Shown here piece by piece: positions 1-12,897 of a stretch of 64,000 nucleotides of DNA; the first letter of the stretch is position 1; each line of letters starts with the position of its first letter. The position numbers and the translations under genes are program-made. The DNA is taken from assembly GCF_030247195.1 (NCBI RefSeq), contig NC_080672.1:161933839-161997838 (forward strand), read 5' to 3'. This stretch comes from Topomyia yanbarensis (lineage: Eukaryota; Arthropoda; Insecta; Diptera; Culicidae). The notes beneath the pieces were generated by a model. That model saw only the letters and a program-made list of their open reading frames with translations, did not search any database and was not told the DNA's origin.

Positions 1-1433
1 GATTATTATTGCATTTCTTAGTATCATTTTCGATCCTCTTTCACTTAATATATAGCTTGATAAGATTCCTAATGATTGGAGAAAAAATAGCCTTGGGGTT
101 CTTGATTCATAAATCGATTGCCAAATGCTCATATTTGATAATTTCAATTTCACTTAAATGAACATTACTATCCAAGAAGATATCATAGCGTAATTATTAT
201 TGCATTTCTTGGTATCATTTTCGATCCTCTTGCATTTCATATATAGCTTGATAAGATTCCTAAAAATCTAAGATGAAATGGTCTTGGGGATAGCAATTCA
301 TAAATCGGTTGCAAAATGCTCATATGTTGGTAATTCAAATTCACTGAAATGAACATTACTGTCAAAGGAGATATCATAGCCCGATTATTATTGCATTTCT
401 TAGTATCACTTTCGATCCTCTTTCACTTAATATATAGCTTGATAAGCATCTTAAAGATTTAAGATGAAATGGTCTTGTGGATAGCAATTCATAAATCGGT
501 TGCAAAATGCTCATATGTTGGTAATTCAAATTCACTGAAATGAACATTACTGTCAAAGGAGATATCATAGCCTGATTATTATTGTATTTCTTTGTATCAT
601 TTTCGATCCTCTTTCACTTAATATATAGCTTGATAAGATTCTTAAAGATTTAAGATGAAATGGTCTTGGGGATAGCAATTCATAAATCGGTTGCAAAATG
701 CTCATATGTTGGTAATTCAAATTCACTGAAATGAACATTACTGTCAAAGGAGATATCATAGCCCGATTATTATTGCATTTCTTAGTATCATTTTCGATCC
801 TCTTTCACTTAATATATAGCTTGATAAGATTCCTAATGATTGGAGAAAAAATAGCCTTGGGGTTCTTGATTCATAAATCGATTGCCAAATGCTCATATTT
901 GATAATTTCAATTTCACTTAAATGAACATTACTATCCAAGAAGATATCATAGCGTAATTATTATTGCATTTCTTGGTATCATTTTCGATCCTCTTTCACT
1001 TAATATATAGCTTGATAAGATTCTTAAAGATTTAAGATGAAATGGTCTTGCGGATAGCAATTCATAAATCGGTTGCAAAATGCTCATATGTTGGTAATTC
1101 AAATTCACTGAAGTGAACATTACTCTCTAAGAACAAGTCGTAGCGCAACTATCATTAAATTTCTTGACTGTATTTTTTATATTTTTGCATTTCATATATA
1201 GCATGATAAGATTCCAAAAAATTAAAAAAAAATGGTCTTGGTGATTCAAAAATCGACTGTAAAAAATATTTGATAATACAAATTCGACAAATTCACTGAA
1301 CTAATACTTTCTAAGCAGAAGTCGTATTGCAAATATTTCTACGTTTCCCCGTAACGTTTTTGATCTCCTTGTATTTCACATATAGTGATTCAAAAATCTA
1401 TTGTAAAATGCTCACATTTGAAATGCAATAATA
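1..1433. repeat. ~191-bp tandem repeat array (left edge cut)
   Basis: Units begin with the phrase ATTATTATTGCATTTCTT near 3, 193, 384, 575, 766 and 957, so the period is about 191 bp. Two unit types exist: type A (units 1 and 5, with GATTGGAGAAAAAATAGCC) and type B (units 2, 3, 4 and 6, with AAGATGAAATGGTCTTG). Units 7 and 8, after ~1145, are heavily diverged. The array closes at ~1415-1445 with an inverted piece of the unit start (ATGCAATAATAATTGCGCT). That end suggests the array is internal to an inverted-repeat element. Short open frames inside it are not genes. Confidence 0.9.
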
Positions 1434-2033
1434 ATTGCGCTATGACTTCTCCTTAGAAAGTAAAGTCAAAATATGAGTATGTATAATAAATTACTTTATC
1501 GACACTGTCAAATGCGGCCTATGTAAAAAGAGCTTTATAAATGTTTGTTTCTCCTGACTCACCCTTCCTCCCTCCACAACACAACATTTGCACGAATTAC
1601 GTTTTCAATTCTATCGATTTATGGTATCTATGGTTTGACAGTTTGCTGTCCATCCATGTTATTATTGTTGGCATCTTGCCGGTTTTCCCGATTGAGCTAA
1701 TACTGTAATGCCGTTATAAGCATATTTGTCCCATGTTCTATGGGTTTGCCTATATACATGGGACAATTGTGCGTAAAACGGCAGGGTAATATTATGAAAT
1801 GTATTTTTTCTTCAAAATAATCTAGCCTCATGCGGTTTTTTGGAACAGAGTATACGTCTTAGGGGATACCGATATGCTCTGGGCTAATCAACTATTACGA
1901 ATGACCATGATTACAAAAACAGAATAATTACGGACCATATCGCATATAGTTGGAATTTCAATAAAAATTCTTTCCATAACATTTAATTGGCTTAGGAGTC
2001 TTCCGATAACTCTGAGCCGGCTTTTGGATCAAA
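1434..2033. other. No gene seen; unique AT-rich DNA
   Basis: I see no long reading frame, tandem repeat or terminal repeat in this stretch. Confidence 0.5.
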
Positions 2034-2930
2034 TTAGGGGAACATGGGGAGACTTGACCAGGTTTTCAGCAAAACCTGCATAAATCTCTAAAAAAGTTTT
2101 CAATCCTTCCAAAGTCAATAAGATATAATATGCAAAGGTATTGTGCGTGTTCATGATTTTCTGCAGATTTTTTAATTTACTTTTTCAAAAGTTATAAGTT
2201 TTTCTGTGAACGTTTTTTTGGTCAAATCTCCCCACTGCGGGGAGACTTGACCAACAGAATTTTAAAAAATCAGAGCAAAAAATAATGGCACAAAACATAT
2301 TGTAATCCATTTTTTCCATATTGTCGAGATCCTGTGGTACCAGTAAAAACCTGTTTTAATCCACCTAGCGGTGCAATTGTGCCTTTCTCAATCATGAACA
2401 CAAGAATGTTTGCGTTGTTTATATTCATTAAAAACTTTCAAATGCAAATATTACATGACATGACAAATATACAAGAAAAGAAATCATTATTCGAGTTCTA
2501 AAATTTTGTAAAAGAAAAAACAGCCACGGCAATATTGAACTGAAAAACCTGTTTTAATCCACCTAGCGGTGCAATTGTGCCTTTCTCAATCATGAACACG
2601 AGAATTTTTTAATTGCTTATATTTATTAAAAGCTTTCAAATGTATACATTACAATTTTATTATACATAACTTGACAACTTTTTAGAACTCGAATAATGAT
2701 TTTTTTTTCTCGTATATACGAGAAAAGAAATCATTATTCGAGTTCTAAAATTTTGCAAAAGAAAAACCAGCCACGGTAATATTGAATTGAAAAATGGAGC
2801 AAAGTTAAGTCCCAAAAAGTCGATTTTTATAAAATAATTTTTTTCGAGATAAAATAAAATCTCGACGTTACATGTTTGGCATCAAAAATACGAATTCGAT
2901 TTCTAAAATTTCATGGGGTCCCCCCTTTGA
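2034..2930. repeat. MITE end plus duplicated dispersed repeat
   Basis: A TA at 2034-2035 followed by GGGGAACATGGGGAGACTTG resembles the terminal repeat of the element at 17205-18559. A second GGGGAGACTTGACCAAC occurs at ~2239. No partner end was found, so this looks like a truncated copy. From ~2345 a dispersed repeat starting CCTGTTTTAATCCACCTAGC is present twice in direct orientation (~2351 and ~2547, spacing ~196 bp). The same phrase occurs inverted at ~29030. Confidence 0.6.
2681..2750. repeat. 35-bp-arm perfect-centre palindrome
   Basis: TTTAGAACTCGAATAATGAT at 2681 is mirrored by its reverse complement ending at 2750, around the centre CGTATATACG. Only the T-run near 2705 mismatches. 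It sits in the second copy of the duplicated repeat and is absent from the first copy, so it arose by inversion of the segment that also lies at ~2480-2505. Confidence 0.85.
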
Positions 2931-3985
2931 ACAAAAATTTTGAGTTCCGGCTTATATGGAAATTTAATATGCGACCGAACGGTTCAGTCTATATTTACGG
3001 AACCATATAAGCGATCCGTGCGAAATTTTACATACATCTGTGGGGATAATATAGCTATCATTTGGGACTAAGTTTGTGAAAATCGACCCAACCATTTCCG
3101 AGAAACTGATATGAGTTTGCTAGTTTTGAAAGATTTCCGCTTTTCCCGGGCCCTTCCGAAACCGTCTATGGTGGTCAATGTAGTCAACGAAAGTTTGGTT
3201 GGCCGTCGGTGACCTAGAACAGCAAATTTAAATTGTTTGAGAGACATTTTAGCTAAATCTTTACCTTTTTTGCTTTCATCGAAGTATCGGTTTGAATCGC
3301 AATTTGCTATGTGATCGCACGCCACAACCCGTAGCTCCAGAACCGGAAGTCAGATCGGAATGAAACTTGATAGCCATTTACGGGTGCGTAATACCTTTCA
3401 TTTGAGACTAATTTTGGTTGAATCGGTCTAGCCATCTCCGAGAAACCGATGTGACTGTTATTCTGAATTTGGATACTTCCGCCGGGGATTCCGGAACCGA
3501 TGATGGTGGTCAATGTGGCCAAAGAGACTTTGAATGGATGTTAGTGACCTAATACTACAAATCGAAGCAATTAAGGTCATATTTTGGAAAAATGTTCGCC
3601 TTTATACATTCATTGCAGAATGTATTAAAATCGACATTTTCTGCGTGATCGTGCTCACCACCCTGTAATTCCGGAACCGGAAGTCGGATCCATTAGAAAT
3701 TCAATAGCAGCCTATGGGAACGTTGCACCTTTCATTTGAGACTAAGTTTGTCAAAATCGGCTCAGCCATCTCAGAGAAAAATGAGTGACATTTTTGGTCA
3801 CATACACACACAGACGCACATACACACACATACATACATACACACATACATACACACGCACAGACATTTGCCGAACTCGTCGAACTGAATCGAATGGTAT
3901 ATGTCACTTGGCCCTCCGGGCCTCCGTTAAAAAGTCGGTTTTCAGAGCAATTGCAATACCTTTCTATTGAGAAAGGCAAAAATAT
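2931..3985 (+). repeat. Dispersed repeat with three ~335-bp internal modules
   Basis: The phrase family AATCGG(N)CAGCCATCTCCGAGAAA recurs at ~3078, ~3416 and ~3750. Each is preceded by a CATTTGAGACTAAGTTTG-like segment, so three diverged tandem modules are visible. A (CA)n and ACAT microsatellite lies at ~3804-3862. The right end carries GGCCCTCCGGGCCTCCG and TTTCTATTGAGAAAGGC. The same family occurs in opposite orientation at 24664-26030. No intact protein frame is present. Confidence 0.7.
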
Positions 3986-4623
3986 AAAAAGGTTGCATTT
4001 CATAAATTTCGACTTTTTTAATGGCTTTCCTTTTAAGTATTACTTGTACTGATTGCATTGCATGTTCACACGTCACGAAATTAGTCATATTAATACTGCT
4101 AACTTTGTTTACTAAAAGAAATAGACTGATGTTTGATGTGGGATTTTTTGTGACGTGATTAACATTAACAGTACCCTCATGTGTTCCATATGCCAACCAA
4201 TGTATCAAACGTTTCAAAACCATTTTCAATATGGTTCGTTCAACAATAAATTAACCATTGCCTAGTATAATATCGATCATAATCAGTGTCGTTTTTTCAT
4301 GATCGACCATACAAACAACGGGTTGTTAAGAACAGTCACCATACCATAATGTGCTGTTTTGCATATACATTTTGACAACATAACAATCAAGAACCATACA
4401 GATTATGGTGGCATGCATATTTTCGGTCTAGCGATGGATAAAATATTAGCTGGAGAAAAAATCTCTCTCTTCACATTTAAATTCTATCGATTGATGAAAT
4501 AACATTTTGCTCTCGCCATTTTCTGAAGAAAGCTTCGTTGAGACTGAGTGGACTGACGCTTTATCTTATTGAGCTATCGCTGTAACATTGTTAGAAGAGG
4601 ATTTTTAACCATCTTAAATTACA
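3986..4623. other. No gene seen
   Basis: This is AT-rich single-copy-looking DNA between two repeat blocks. No reading frame with recognisable similarity and no terminal repeats were seen. Confidence 0.4.
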
Positions 4624-7600
4624 CATTTCTTATCGGTTCTCGTTGGCACTTCTTAGGAAATTATGTTTTCTTTACGAGTTCCTTCTTTAATGTGGACGGG
4701 ACAAAAAGTTTAATAAATCATAAAAAATACTAACATCAATTTAGGCAATATGGCATACTACAGGTTTTGTAGAGGACATTTGTGGCTATCAGAATTAGTA
4801 TATTTCTTATCGGTTCTCGTGGGCACTTCTTAGAAAATTATGTTTTTCTTTATGAGTTCCTTCTTTAATGTGGACAGGAGAAAAAGTTTAATAAATCATA
4901 AAAAAATACTAACATCAATTTAGGCAATATGGCATACTACAGGTTTTGTAGAGGACATTTGTGGCTATCAGAATTAGTATATTTCTTATCTGTTCTCGTG
5001 GGCACTTCTTAGGAAATTATGTTTTTCTTTACGAGTTCCTTCTTTAATGTGGACGGGAGAAAAAGTTTAATAAATCATAAAAAATACTAACATCAATTTA
5101 GGCAATATGGCATACTACAGGTTTTGTAGAGGACATTTGTGGCTATCAGAATTAGTATATTTCTTATCGGTTCTCGTGGGCACTTCTTAGGAAATTATGT
5201 TTTTCTTTACGAGTTCCTTCTTTAATGTGAACAGGAGAAAAAGTTTAATAAATCATAAAAAATACTAACATCAATTTAGGCAATATGGCATACTACAGGT
5301 TTTGTAGAGGACATTTGTGGCTATCAGAATTAGTATATTTCTTATCGGTTCTCGTGGGCACTTCTTAGGAAATTATGTTTTTCTTTACGAGTTCCTTCTT
5401 TAATGTGGACTGGAGAAAAAGTTTAATAAATCATAAAAAATACTAACATCAATTTAGGCAATAAGACATACTACAGGTTTTGTAGAGCATATTTGTAGCT
5501 ACTAGAATCACTATATGTCATTACTCTACTCGTGGGCACTTCTTGGAAAATTACTCTTTTCCTTTAGTGGATAATATTCAGTATACTAGGTAAACTTTTT
5601 GGTACGTGAGCTTTTATGAAGTAGAGCTTTTTGGTTGGTAGATGGTATGTACATACGTGGTGGACAACATTAAAAAATTATAAAAAATACTAACATCAAT
5701 TTAGGCAATATGACATACTACAGGTTTTGTAGAGGACATTTGTGACTATCAGAATTAGTATATTTCTTATCGGTTCTCGTGGGCACTTCTTAGGAAATTA
5801 TGTTTTTCTTTACGAGTTCCTTCTTTAATGTGGACGGGAAAAAAAGTTTAATAAATAATAAAAAATACTAACATCAATTTAGGCAATATGACGTACTACA
5901 GGTTTTGTAGAGGACATTTGTGGCTATCAGAATTAGTATATTTCTTATCGGTTCTCGTGGGCACTTCTTAGGAAATTATGTTTTTCTTTATGAGTTCCTT
6001 CTTTAATGTGGACAGGAGAAAAAGTTTAATAAATCATAAAAAATACTAACATCAATTTAGGCAATATGGCATACTACAGGTTTTGTAGAGGACATTTGTG
6101 GCTATCAGAATTAATATATTTCTTATCGGTTCTCGTGGGCACTTCTTAGGAAATTATGTTTTTCTTTATGAGTTCCTTCTTTAATGTGGACAGGAGAAAA
6201 AGTTTAATAAATCATAAAAAATACTAACATCAATTTAGGCAATATGGCATACTACAGATTTTGTAGAGGACATTTGTGGCTATCAGAATTAGTATATTTC
6301 TTATCGGTTCTCGTGGGCACTTCTTAGGAAATTATGTTTTTCTTTATGAATTCCTTCTTTAATGTGAACAGGAGAAAAAGTTTAATAAATCATAAAAAAT
6401 ACTAACATCAATTTAGGCAATATGACATACTACAGGTTTTGTAGAGGACATTTGTGGCTATCAGAATTAGTATATTTCTTATCGGTTCTCGTGGGCACTT
6501 CTTAGGAAATTATGTTTTTCTTTATGAGTTCCTTCTTTAATGTGGACAGGAGAAAAAGTTTAATAAATCATAAAAAATACTAACATCAATTTAGGCAATA
6601 TGACATACTACAGGTTTTGTAGAGGACATTTGTGGCTATCAGAATTAGTATATTTCTTATCGGTTCTCGTGGGCACTTCTTAGGAAATTATGTTTTTCTT
6701 TACGAGTTCCTTCTTTAATGTGGACGGGACAAAAAGTTTAATAAATCATAAAAAATACTAACATCAATTTAGGCAATATGACATACTACAGGTTTTGTAG
6801 AGGACATTTGTGGCTATCAGAATTAATATATTTCTTATCGGTTCTCGTGGGCACTTCTTAGGAAATTATGTTTTTCTTTACGAGTTCCTTCTTTAATGTG
6901 GACAGGAGAAAAAGTTTAATAAATCATAAAAAATACTAACATCAATTTAGGCAATATGGCATACTACAGGTTTTGTAGAGGACATTTGTGGCTATCAGAA
7001 TTAGTATATTTCTTATCGGTTCTCGTGGGCACTTCTTAGGAAATTATGTTTTTCTTTATGAGTTCCTTCTTTAATGTGGACAGGAGAAAAAGTTTAATAA
7101 ATCATAAAAAATACTAACATCAATTTAGGCAATATGACATACTACAGGTTTTGTAGAGGACATTTGTGGCTATCAGAATTAGTATATTTCTTATCGGTTC
7201 TCGTGGGCACTTCTTAGGAAATTATGTTTTTCTTTACGAGTTCCTTCTTTAATGTGGACTGGAGAAAAAGTTTAATAAATCATAAAAAATACTAACATCA
7301 ATTTAGGCAATAAGACATACTACAGGTTTTGTAGAGCATATTTGTAGCTACTAGAATCACTATATGTCATTACTCTACTCGTGGGCACTTCTTGGAAAAT
7401 TACTCTTTTCCTTTAGTGGATAATATTCAGTATACTAGGTAAACTTTTTGGTACGTGAGCTTTTATGAAGTGGAGCTTTTTGGTTGGTAGATGGTATGTA
7501 CATACGTGGTGGACAACATTAAAAAATTATAAAAAATACTAACATCAATTTAGGCAATATGACATACTACAGGTTTTGTAGAGGACATTTGTGGCTATCA

Positions 7601-9616
7601 GAATTAGTATATTTCTTATCGGTTCTCGTGGGCACTTCTTAGGAAATTATGTTTTTCTTTACGAGTTCCTTCTTTAATGTGGACGGGACAAAAAGTTTAA
7701 TAAATCATAAAAAATACTAACATCAATTTAGGCAATATGACATACTACAGGTTTTGTAGAGGACATTTGTGGCTATCAGAATTAATATATTTCTTATCGG
7801 TTCTCGTGGGCACTTCTTAGGAAATTATGTTTTTCTTTATGAGTTCCTTCTTTAATGTGGACTGGAGAAAAAGTTTAATAAATCATAAAAAATACTAACA
7901 TCAATTTAGGCAATAAGACATACTACAGGTTTTGTAGAGCATATTTGTAGCTACTAGAATCACTATATGTCATTACTCTACTCGTGGGCACTTCTTGGAA
8001 AATTACTCTTTTCCTTTAGTGGATAATATTCAGTATACTAGGTAAACTTTTTGGTACGTGAGCTTTTATGAAGTAGAGCTTTTTGGTTGGTAGATGGTAT
8101 GTACATACGTGGTGGACAACATTAAAAAATTATAAAAAATACTAACATCAATTTAGGCAATATGACATACTACAGGTTTTGTAGAGGACATTTGTGGCTA
8201 TCAGAATTAGTATATTTCTTATCGGTTCTCGTGGGCACTTCTTAGGAAATTATGTTTTTCTTTACGAGTTCCTTCTTTAATGTGGACGGGACAAAAAGTT
8301 TAATAAATAATAAAAAATACTAACATCAATTTAGGCAATATGACGTACTACAGGTTTTGTAGAGGACATTTGTGGCTATCAGAATTAGTATATTTCTTAT
8401 CGGTTCTCGTGGGCACTTCTTAGGAAATTATGTTTTTCTTTATGAGTTCCTTCTTTAATGTGGACAGGAGAAAAAATTTAATAAATCAAAAAAAATACTA
8501 ACATCAATTTAGGCAATATGACATACTACAGGTTTTGTAGAGGACATTTGTGGCTATCAGAATTAGTATATTTCTTATCGGTTCTCGTGGGCACTTCTTA
8601 GGAAATTATGTTTTTCTTTACGAGTTCCTTCTTTAATGTGGACAGGAGAAAAAGTTTAATAAATCATAAAAAATACTAACATCAATTTAGGCAATATGGC
8701 ATACTACAGGTTTTGTAGAGGACATTTGTGGCTATCAGAATTAATATATTTCTTATCGGTTCTCGTGGGCACTTCTTAGGAAATTATGTTTTTCTTTATG
8801 AGTTCCTTCTTTAATGTGGACAGGAGAAAAAGTTTAATAAATCATAAAAAATACTAACATCAATTTAGGCAATATGACATACTACAGGTTTTGTAGAGGA
8901 CATTTGTGGCTATCAGAATTAGTATATTTCTTATCGGTTCTCGTGGGCACTTCTTAGGAAATTATGTTTTTCTTTACGAGTTCCTTCTTTAATGTGGACA
9001 GGAGAAAAAGTTTAATAAATCATAAAAAATACTAACATCAATTTAGGCAATATGGCATACTACAGGTTTTGTAGAGGACATTTGTGGCTATCAGAATTAA
9101 TATATTTCTTATCGGTTCTCGTGGGCACTTCTTAGGAAATTATGTTTTTCTTTATGAGTTCCTTCTTTAATGTGGACAGGAGAAAAAGTTTAATAAATCA
9201 TAAAAAATACTAACATCAATTTAGGCAATATGACATACTACAGGTTTTGTAGAGGACATTTGTGACTATCAGAATTAGTATATTTCTTATCGGTTCTCGT
9301 GGGCACTTCTTAGGAAATTATGTTTTTCTTTACGAGTTCCTTCTTTAATGTGGACCGGAAAAAAGTTTAATAAATAATAAAAAATACTAATATCAATTTA
9401 GGCAATATGACGTACTACAGGTTTTGTAGAGGACATTTGTGGCTATCAGAATTAGTATATTTCTTATCTGTTCTCGTGGGCACTTCTTAGGAAATTATGT
9501 TTTTCTTTATGAGTTCCTTCTTTAATGTGGACAGGAGAAAAAGTTTAATAAATCATAAAAAATACTAACATCAATTTAGGCAATATGACATACTACAGGT
9601 TTTGTAGAGGACATTG
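4624..9616. repeat. ~178-bp satellite, about 27 units with three long variants
   Basis: Near-identical units contain AGGCAATATGRCATACTACA, GGTTTTGTAGAGGACATTTG and TTATCGGTTCTCGTGGGCAC in fixed order every ~178 bp. Three units (about 5459-5702, 7308-7552, 7911-8155) are a ~243-bp variant carrying TTTTTGGTACGTGAGC and GGTGGACAACATT. These three are almost identical to each other, which shows that multi-unit blocks were copied together. The array ends abruptly at ~9616, 0.7 kb before the MEIOB start. A fragment like the long variant (GAGCTTTTTGGTAGGTGAGC) lies at ~10100. Confidence 0.95.
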
Positions 9617-10025
9617 GTAGCTTCGGACACCTAAGTGACAGCGGTGATCGCTGGGTGAGGTGACTGTGAGAATAGGACCCCAGTAAATAGACATATGTGG
9701 GATTGTCGCAATATATTATAATATACTTACTTGGACCTACTACTTGCATCTGGTATACTCTACCTGCGCACAAAACGTTACATAACGCAGGGCTGATTTA
9801 TGGAACAACTTGTGTTCTCATTCAGCCCTTCCTTATGCAAATTTGCGATCGGCTAAGCGCAGTGTTTCTCGAAGCGCGATCGTTCATTTTGATCGAGAAC
9901 GGCCGCGTGTAATTTGGGGTAAATGCGCTAATATTTTGTACACTATGGAGGGTTCCAGAAAAAGTTTTTATTTATGCGAGCTATCTGTTAATAGATGGCA
10001 CCATGAAATAAAAAGCTCAACTTTC

Positions 10026-10068
10026 AGAGTACCACCTTAAAAGCCTCTACTGTTTAAGGTGGTACTCT
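10026..10068. repeat. 16-bp perfect hairpin upstream of MEIOB
   Basis: AGAGTACCACCTTAAA at 10026-10041 is the exact reverse complement of 10053-10068, with an 11-nt loop. A weaker outer pairing, AAAAGCTCA at ~10011 with TGAGCTTTT at ~10077, extends it. It is probably a MITE scar. Confidence 0.8.
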
Positions 10069-10158
10069 ATGATAAATGAGCTTTTTATTTGAAGAGCTTT
10101 TTAGCAGGTGAGCTTTTTGGTAGGTGAGCTTTTAGGTAGGTAAATTCACGATAGTTAC

Positions 10159-10188
10159 TTTTGTCAATACTCTCAAGTATTGACAAAA
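10159..10188. repeat. 13-bp perfect hairpin upstream of MEIOB
   Basis: TTTTGTCAATACT at 10159-10171 pairs exactly with 10176-10188 across a 4-nt loop. It lies about 120 bp before the start codon. Confidence 0.8.
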
Positions 10189-10307
10189 ATATTGAACGTG
10201 TAAGGGTCGCTTTTAATTTTAACTATTCGTCTCTCTCCCTATTCTCTCTGTGTGTATAGTGCTATTTTTGATCGTGTAATTTAAACATTCAAATTCAAAT
10301 TAACGCG

Positions 10308-11840
10308 ATGTCCTCGGATATTGTGGTAACGAAGCGAATTTGCCAAATTGATCAGGAATCGCGAAATTTCATTCTAATTGGTGTAATCATTGCTAAAAGT
10401 GATCCGAAATTTTTCGAATCTTCTTCCCTGCGTCAAGGAAAAGATTCCACAAGCGCACGTGGTGTCATGACTTTGACTCTTCGTGACAGCGAACGGGACA
10501 CTATAAACTGCACCATTTGGGGCTCCCAGCTGATGATCGAATCATACGATAGTCTGTTCCACATAGGTGATGTGGTCAACATAACGAAACCAAAAGTACT
10601 TGCTTCCTGTCATGACCGTTCTGAACAATTCAATCCTAGATCGACATCTTCATTTAGTTTGTCCTTGGGTGAGCAGGACGAGAGCAAAATAAAACTCCAC
10701 GAAGGGTCCAGACTCGACTTGATGAAAAAATTAGTATCTGTGGCTACAGTTCCAGCATCGGAGACATATCCTTTGGCAGATATTTCGGCTGGTGGTCAAC
10801 ACATAAATGGACAGAGCGTCAACATACTTGTGGTGGTACGAAGCGTTCGACCGAAAAAGCAAATTGTGATTGCCAAAACAGGAAAGCTTAAATATTTGCG
10901 AGAAGTCATTTTAATGGACGCCTCCCACGCTGGAATGTCAATGAAGTTCTGGAATAACGAATTTGTTGAGCGTATAGATAAATGGGTTCCGTTAACAACA
11001 GTGCTACTTGTGATGGACGTTAGAGTAGAGTTTGATCAGTACTATAAATTTGTCTGCTTGGGAATGAGCGGACGAACAATTATCACTGAAGACCCAGCAA
11101 TTGAAGATGCTGATAAGCTGCTTGTTCACGCAATGAAGCATCCATGCGTTCAAGATTTTGATGCAACCTATTCTCTTTCATCCAGCGCTACTGATCGTTG
11201 AGTTATTTTCTGGTTTCTTTATTATCCAAATACGAATTTTTTATTTTGCAGCTGTAACGATTACATCCGTTATGACGGTTCAGCAGATTCTGGATCGCTC
11301 AGAAGGGGATTTAAAAACGGAAGAGGAGCAGTTCACTGCCCTTTGCTATGCAGTGATTACCAAATTCGATTTAGATGGTTGTTCCAGAATAACTGGCCGT
11401 AAATGGTATGTCATTTTTATCTCAGATTTTTTCTTTCTTTAGGTCCTCATTTACCCGTTGTCTTTTCTAGTGTAAACTGTAAAACATTCCTCCGCATTTC
11501 GGATTCAAAATGCCAAAAAGAAACTTGTCAAAGCCATCTACAGAACATAAGCGTATATTTTGACATTCCAGTTGACATAACAGATCATACCGGAACGCTG
11601 ACGAACTGTCGGCTGATGAGCCAAGCCGCCGAGAATACCCTAAACTGCAAAGTTGATTCATTTTTGAAAATGGGTGATGCTCAAAAGGGCAAGCTTAAGT
11701 GGCGTTATCTGTTGGAGCGCTGCTCTTTGAAACTTATAGTTAAGCGAAAATCACCGATTCGATTCCAAACTTTGTACTCCATAGTGGAGTGCTCGTTGGC
11801 AAATCCCCAAGAAGTTGAGTCGAAAATCAAGGTTTACTAA
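10308..11840 (+). CDS. MEIOB: MEIOB-like meiosis-specific OB-fold protein
   Basis: MEIOB is a paralogue of the large RPA subunit. With SPATA22 it binds single-stranded DNA during meiotic recombination in the germ-cell nucleus; the fly counterpart is hold'em. I assign three coding exons: 10308-11196, 11252-11405 and 11471-11840. Introns of 55 and 65 bp begin GT, end AG and keep phase, giving 470 residues, a usual length for the family. An N-terminal OB-type region (about residues 10-110) is followed by a second OB region with the signature GGQHINGQSVNIL (about 165-270). The C-terminal third has a cysteine pair CVNC, a second pair about 14 residues on, and the highly typical DITDHTGTL and KWRYLLER segments. 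The third OB fold is therefore present with a zinc-ribbon-like insert whose second cysteine pair is spaced C-x4-C. An AATAAA lies at 12003. The first donor (GTTGAG) is weak and is the least certain junction. Confidence 0.92.
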
Positions 11841-12002
11841 GTACGTAATACGCATTTCATTGTTATAACAAAACTATAAACACATTTTGACCCCATAGGG
11901 ATCATTAGGCCTTAGAGTTTGCCGTGACTGTTGATCCTTTTCAACGCAGCTGAGGTAAAGGATATAAATGATTTATTTTACTGTTTTGAGTGCAAAATGA
12001 TA

Positions 12003-12008
12003 AATAAA
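12003..12008 (+). terminator. Poly(A) signal for MEIOB
   Basis: AATAAA lies 163 bp downstream of the MEIOB stop codon and is the first canonical signal after it. Confidence 0.55.
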
Positions 12009-12595
12009 AGTTCTAGCTGTAGTTTCTTCAGTTCTCGATAGAGGCAAGCTGTTTTCGTTAGCTCCCGGGTTTTTTTTCCGTTTTGGAATCGAAAAGGAAC
12101 TACCAAGCTTTGTGGCGAGTTTTATCGCTGTGCAGTGATGTCACTATCCTCTGTGCAGTAAAGAGAAATTGAAATTGCTCCCCACACTCTGCCAAGCAAA
12201 ACGAGAGCGCTTCTCATTCGTTCATTTACACCACCGTATTTGATATGTGTGAGAGCATGTTGATGGCAGAGGTAAATTTCCGTACACCCAACACTGGAAC
12301 GATCTAGAGTGTGGAGAAGTCCTTAGAGTCCTCCGCCCGAGTCGCTGCGGTGTATTCACTGGCGTGTGATCTTGGTTTGTTTTCGTCTGGCAAGCGGCAG
12401 TGCGGGTGCGATTGATTTGATTTGCACTGGTTGCGTTGTGTTGTGAGGATGATGGTGGGTTATCTCAAGCTAATATGATTTTCTACTGATGATTTGATAC
12501 AAGTTGTTTGGTAAAGCTTACGAGTTTATAGAGTGTTGTTACACTACTTGGGGGAACTTGAAGTATTCGAGCTAACAAGGGGCAAACAAGCAGCC
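12009..12595. other. No gene seen
   Basis: The base composition is less AT-rich than the surroundings, but no reading frame, splice-supported exon or repeat could be supported. Confidence 0.4.
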
Positions 12596-12794
12596 TTATT
12601 CTGCGCGTCGTGTGACGTGAGGTGACTAAACTCACCTCACTTTACGTGACTTTTCTCCCGATTCTGAGAGTCGACTCGAGTGAGGTGGGATTCCCCATTG
12701 CGATTAAATGGGCGTCTCGCGTCATCCGAAGTGGGTGAGAAAAGTCACTTAGAGTGTGATATTAGTCGTCTCACGTCACACGCCGCGCAGAATA
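12596..12794. mobile_element. 199-bp MITE with ~33-bp terminal inverted repeats
   Basis: TTATTCTGCGCGTCGTGTGA at the left end matches the reverse complement of the right end (12762-12794) over about 33 positions with three differences. An inner hairpin, GTGAGGTGA with TCACCTCAC, lies at ~12617-12640. No convincing target duplication was found, so the superfamily is open. Confidence 0.8.
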
Positions 12795-12897
12795 GGGCCG
12801 AAGGAAAACGTCTTACGTATCAATGTATCGGCTGGTATAAACAAAGTTTTATTATGATCCGTAGTATCAGATTAATCGCATAAGAGATGTATTATTA

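Larger units (their letters stand above)
9617..10307 (+). promoter_or_regulatory. MEIOB upstream region; no other gene
   Basis: This is unique sequence between the satellite and the MEIOB start, so it should hold the promoter and 5' UTR. A pyrimidine-rich tract lies at ~10230-10250. No clear TATA box or initiator could be assigned. Two hairpins (10026-10068 and 10159-10188) are listed separately. Confidence 0.35.

Noticed and set aside
4624..9616. Regularly spaced repeats considered as a CRISPR-like array.
   Set aside because: Units are contiguous ~178-bp satellite monomers without unique spacers, in a eukaryotic genome.
11443..11470. Alternative acceptor at 11442 for MEIOB exon 3.
   Set aside because: Using it puts a TAG in frame before 11471; the acceptor at 11470 keeps the frame open.
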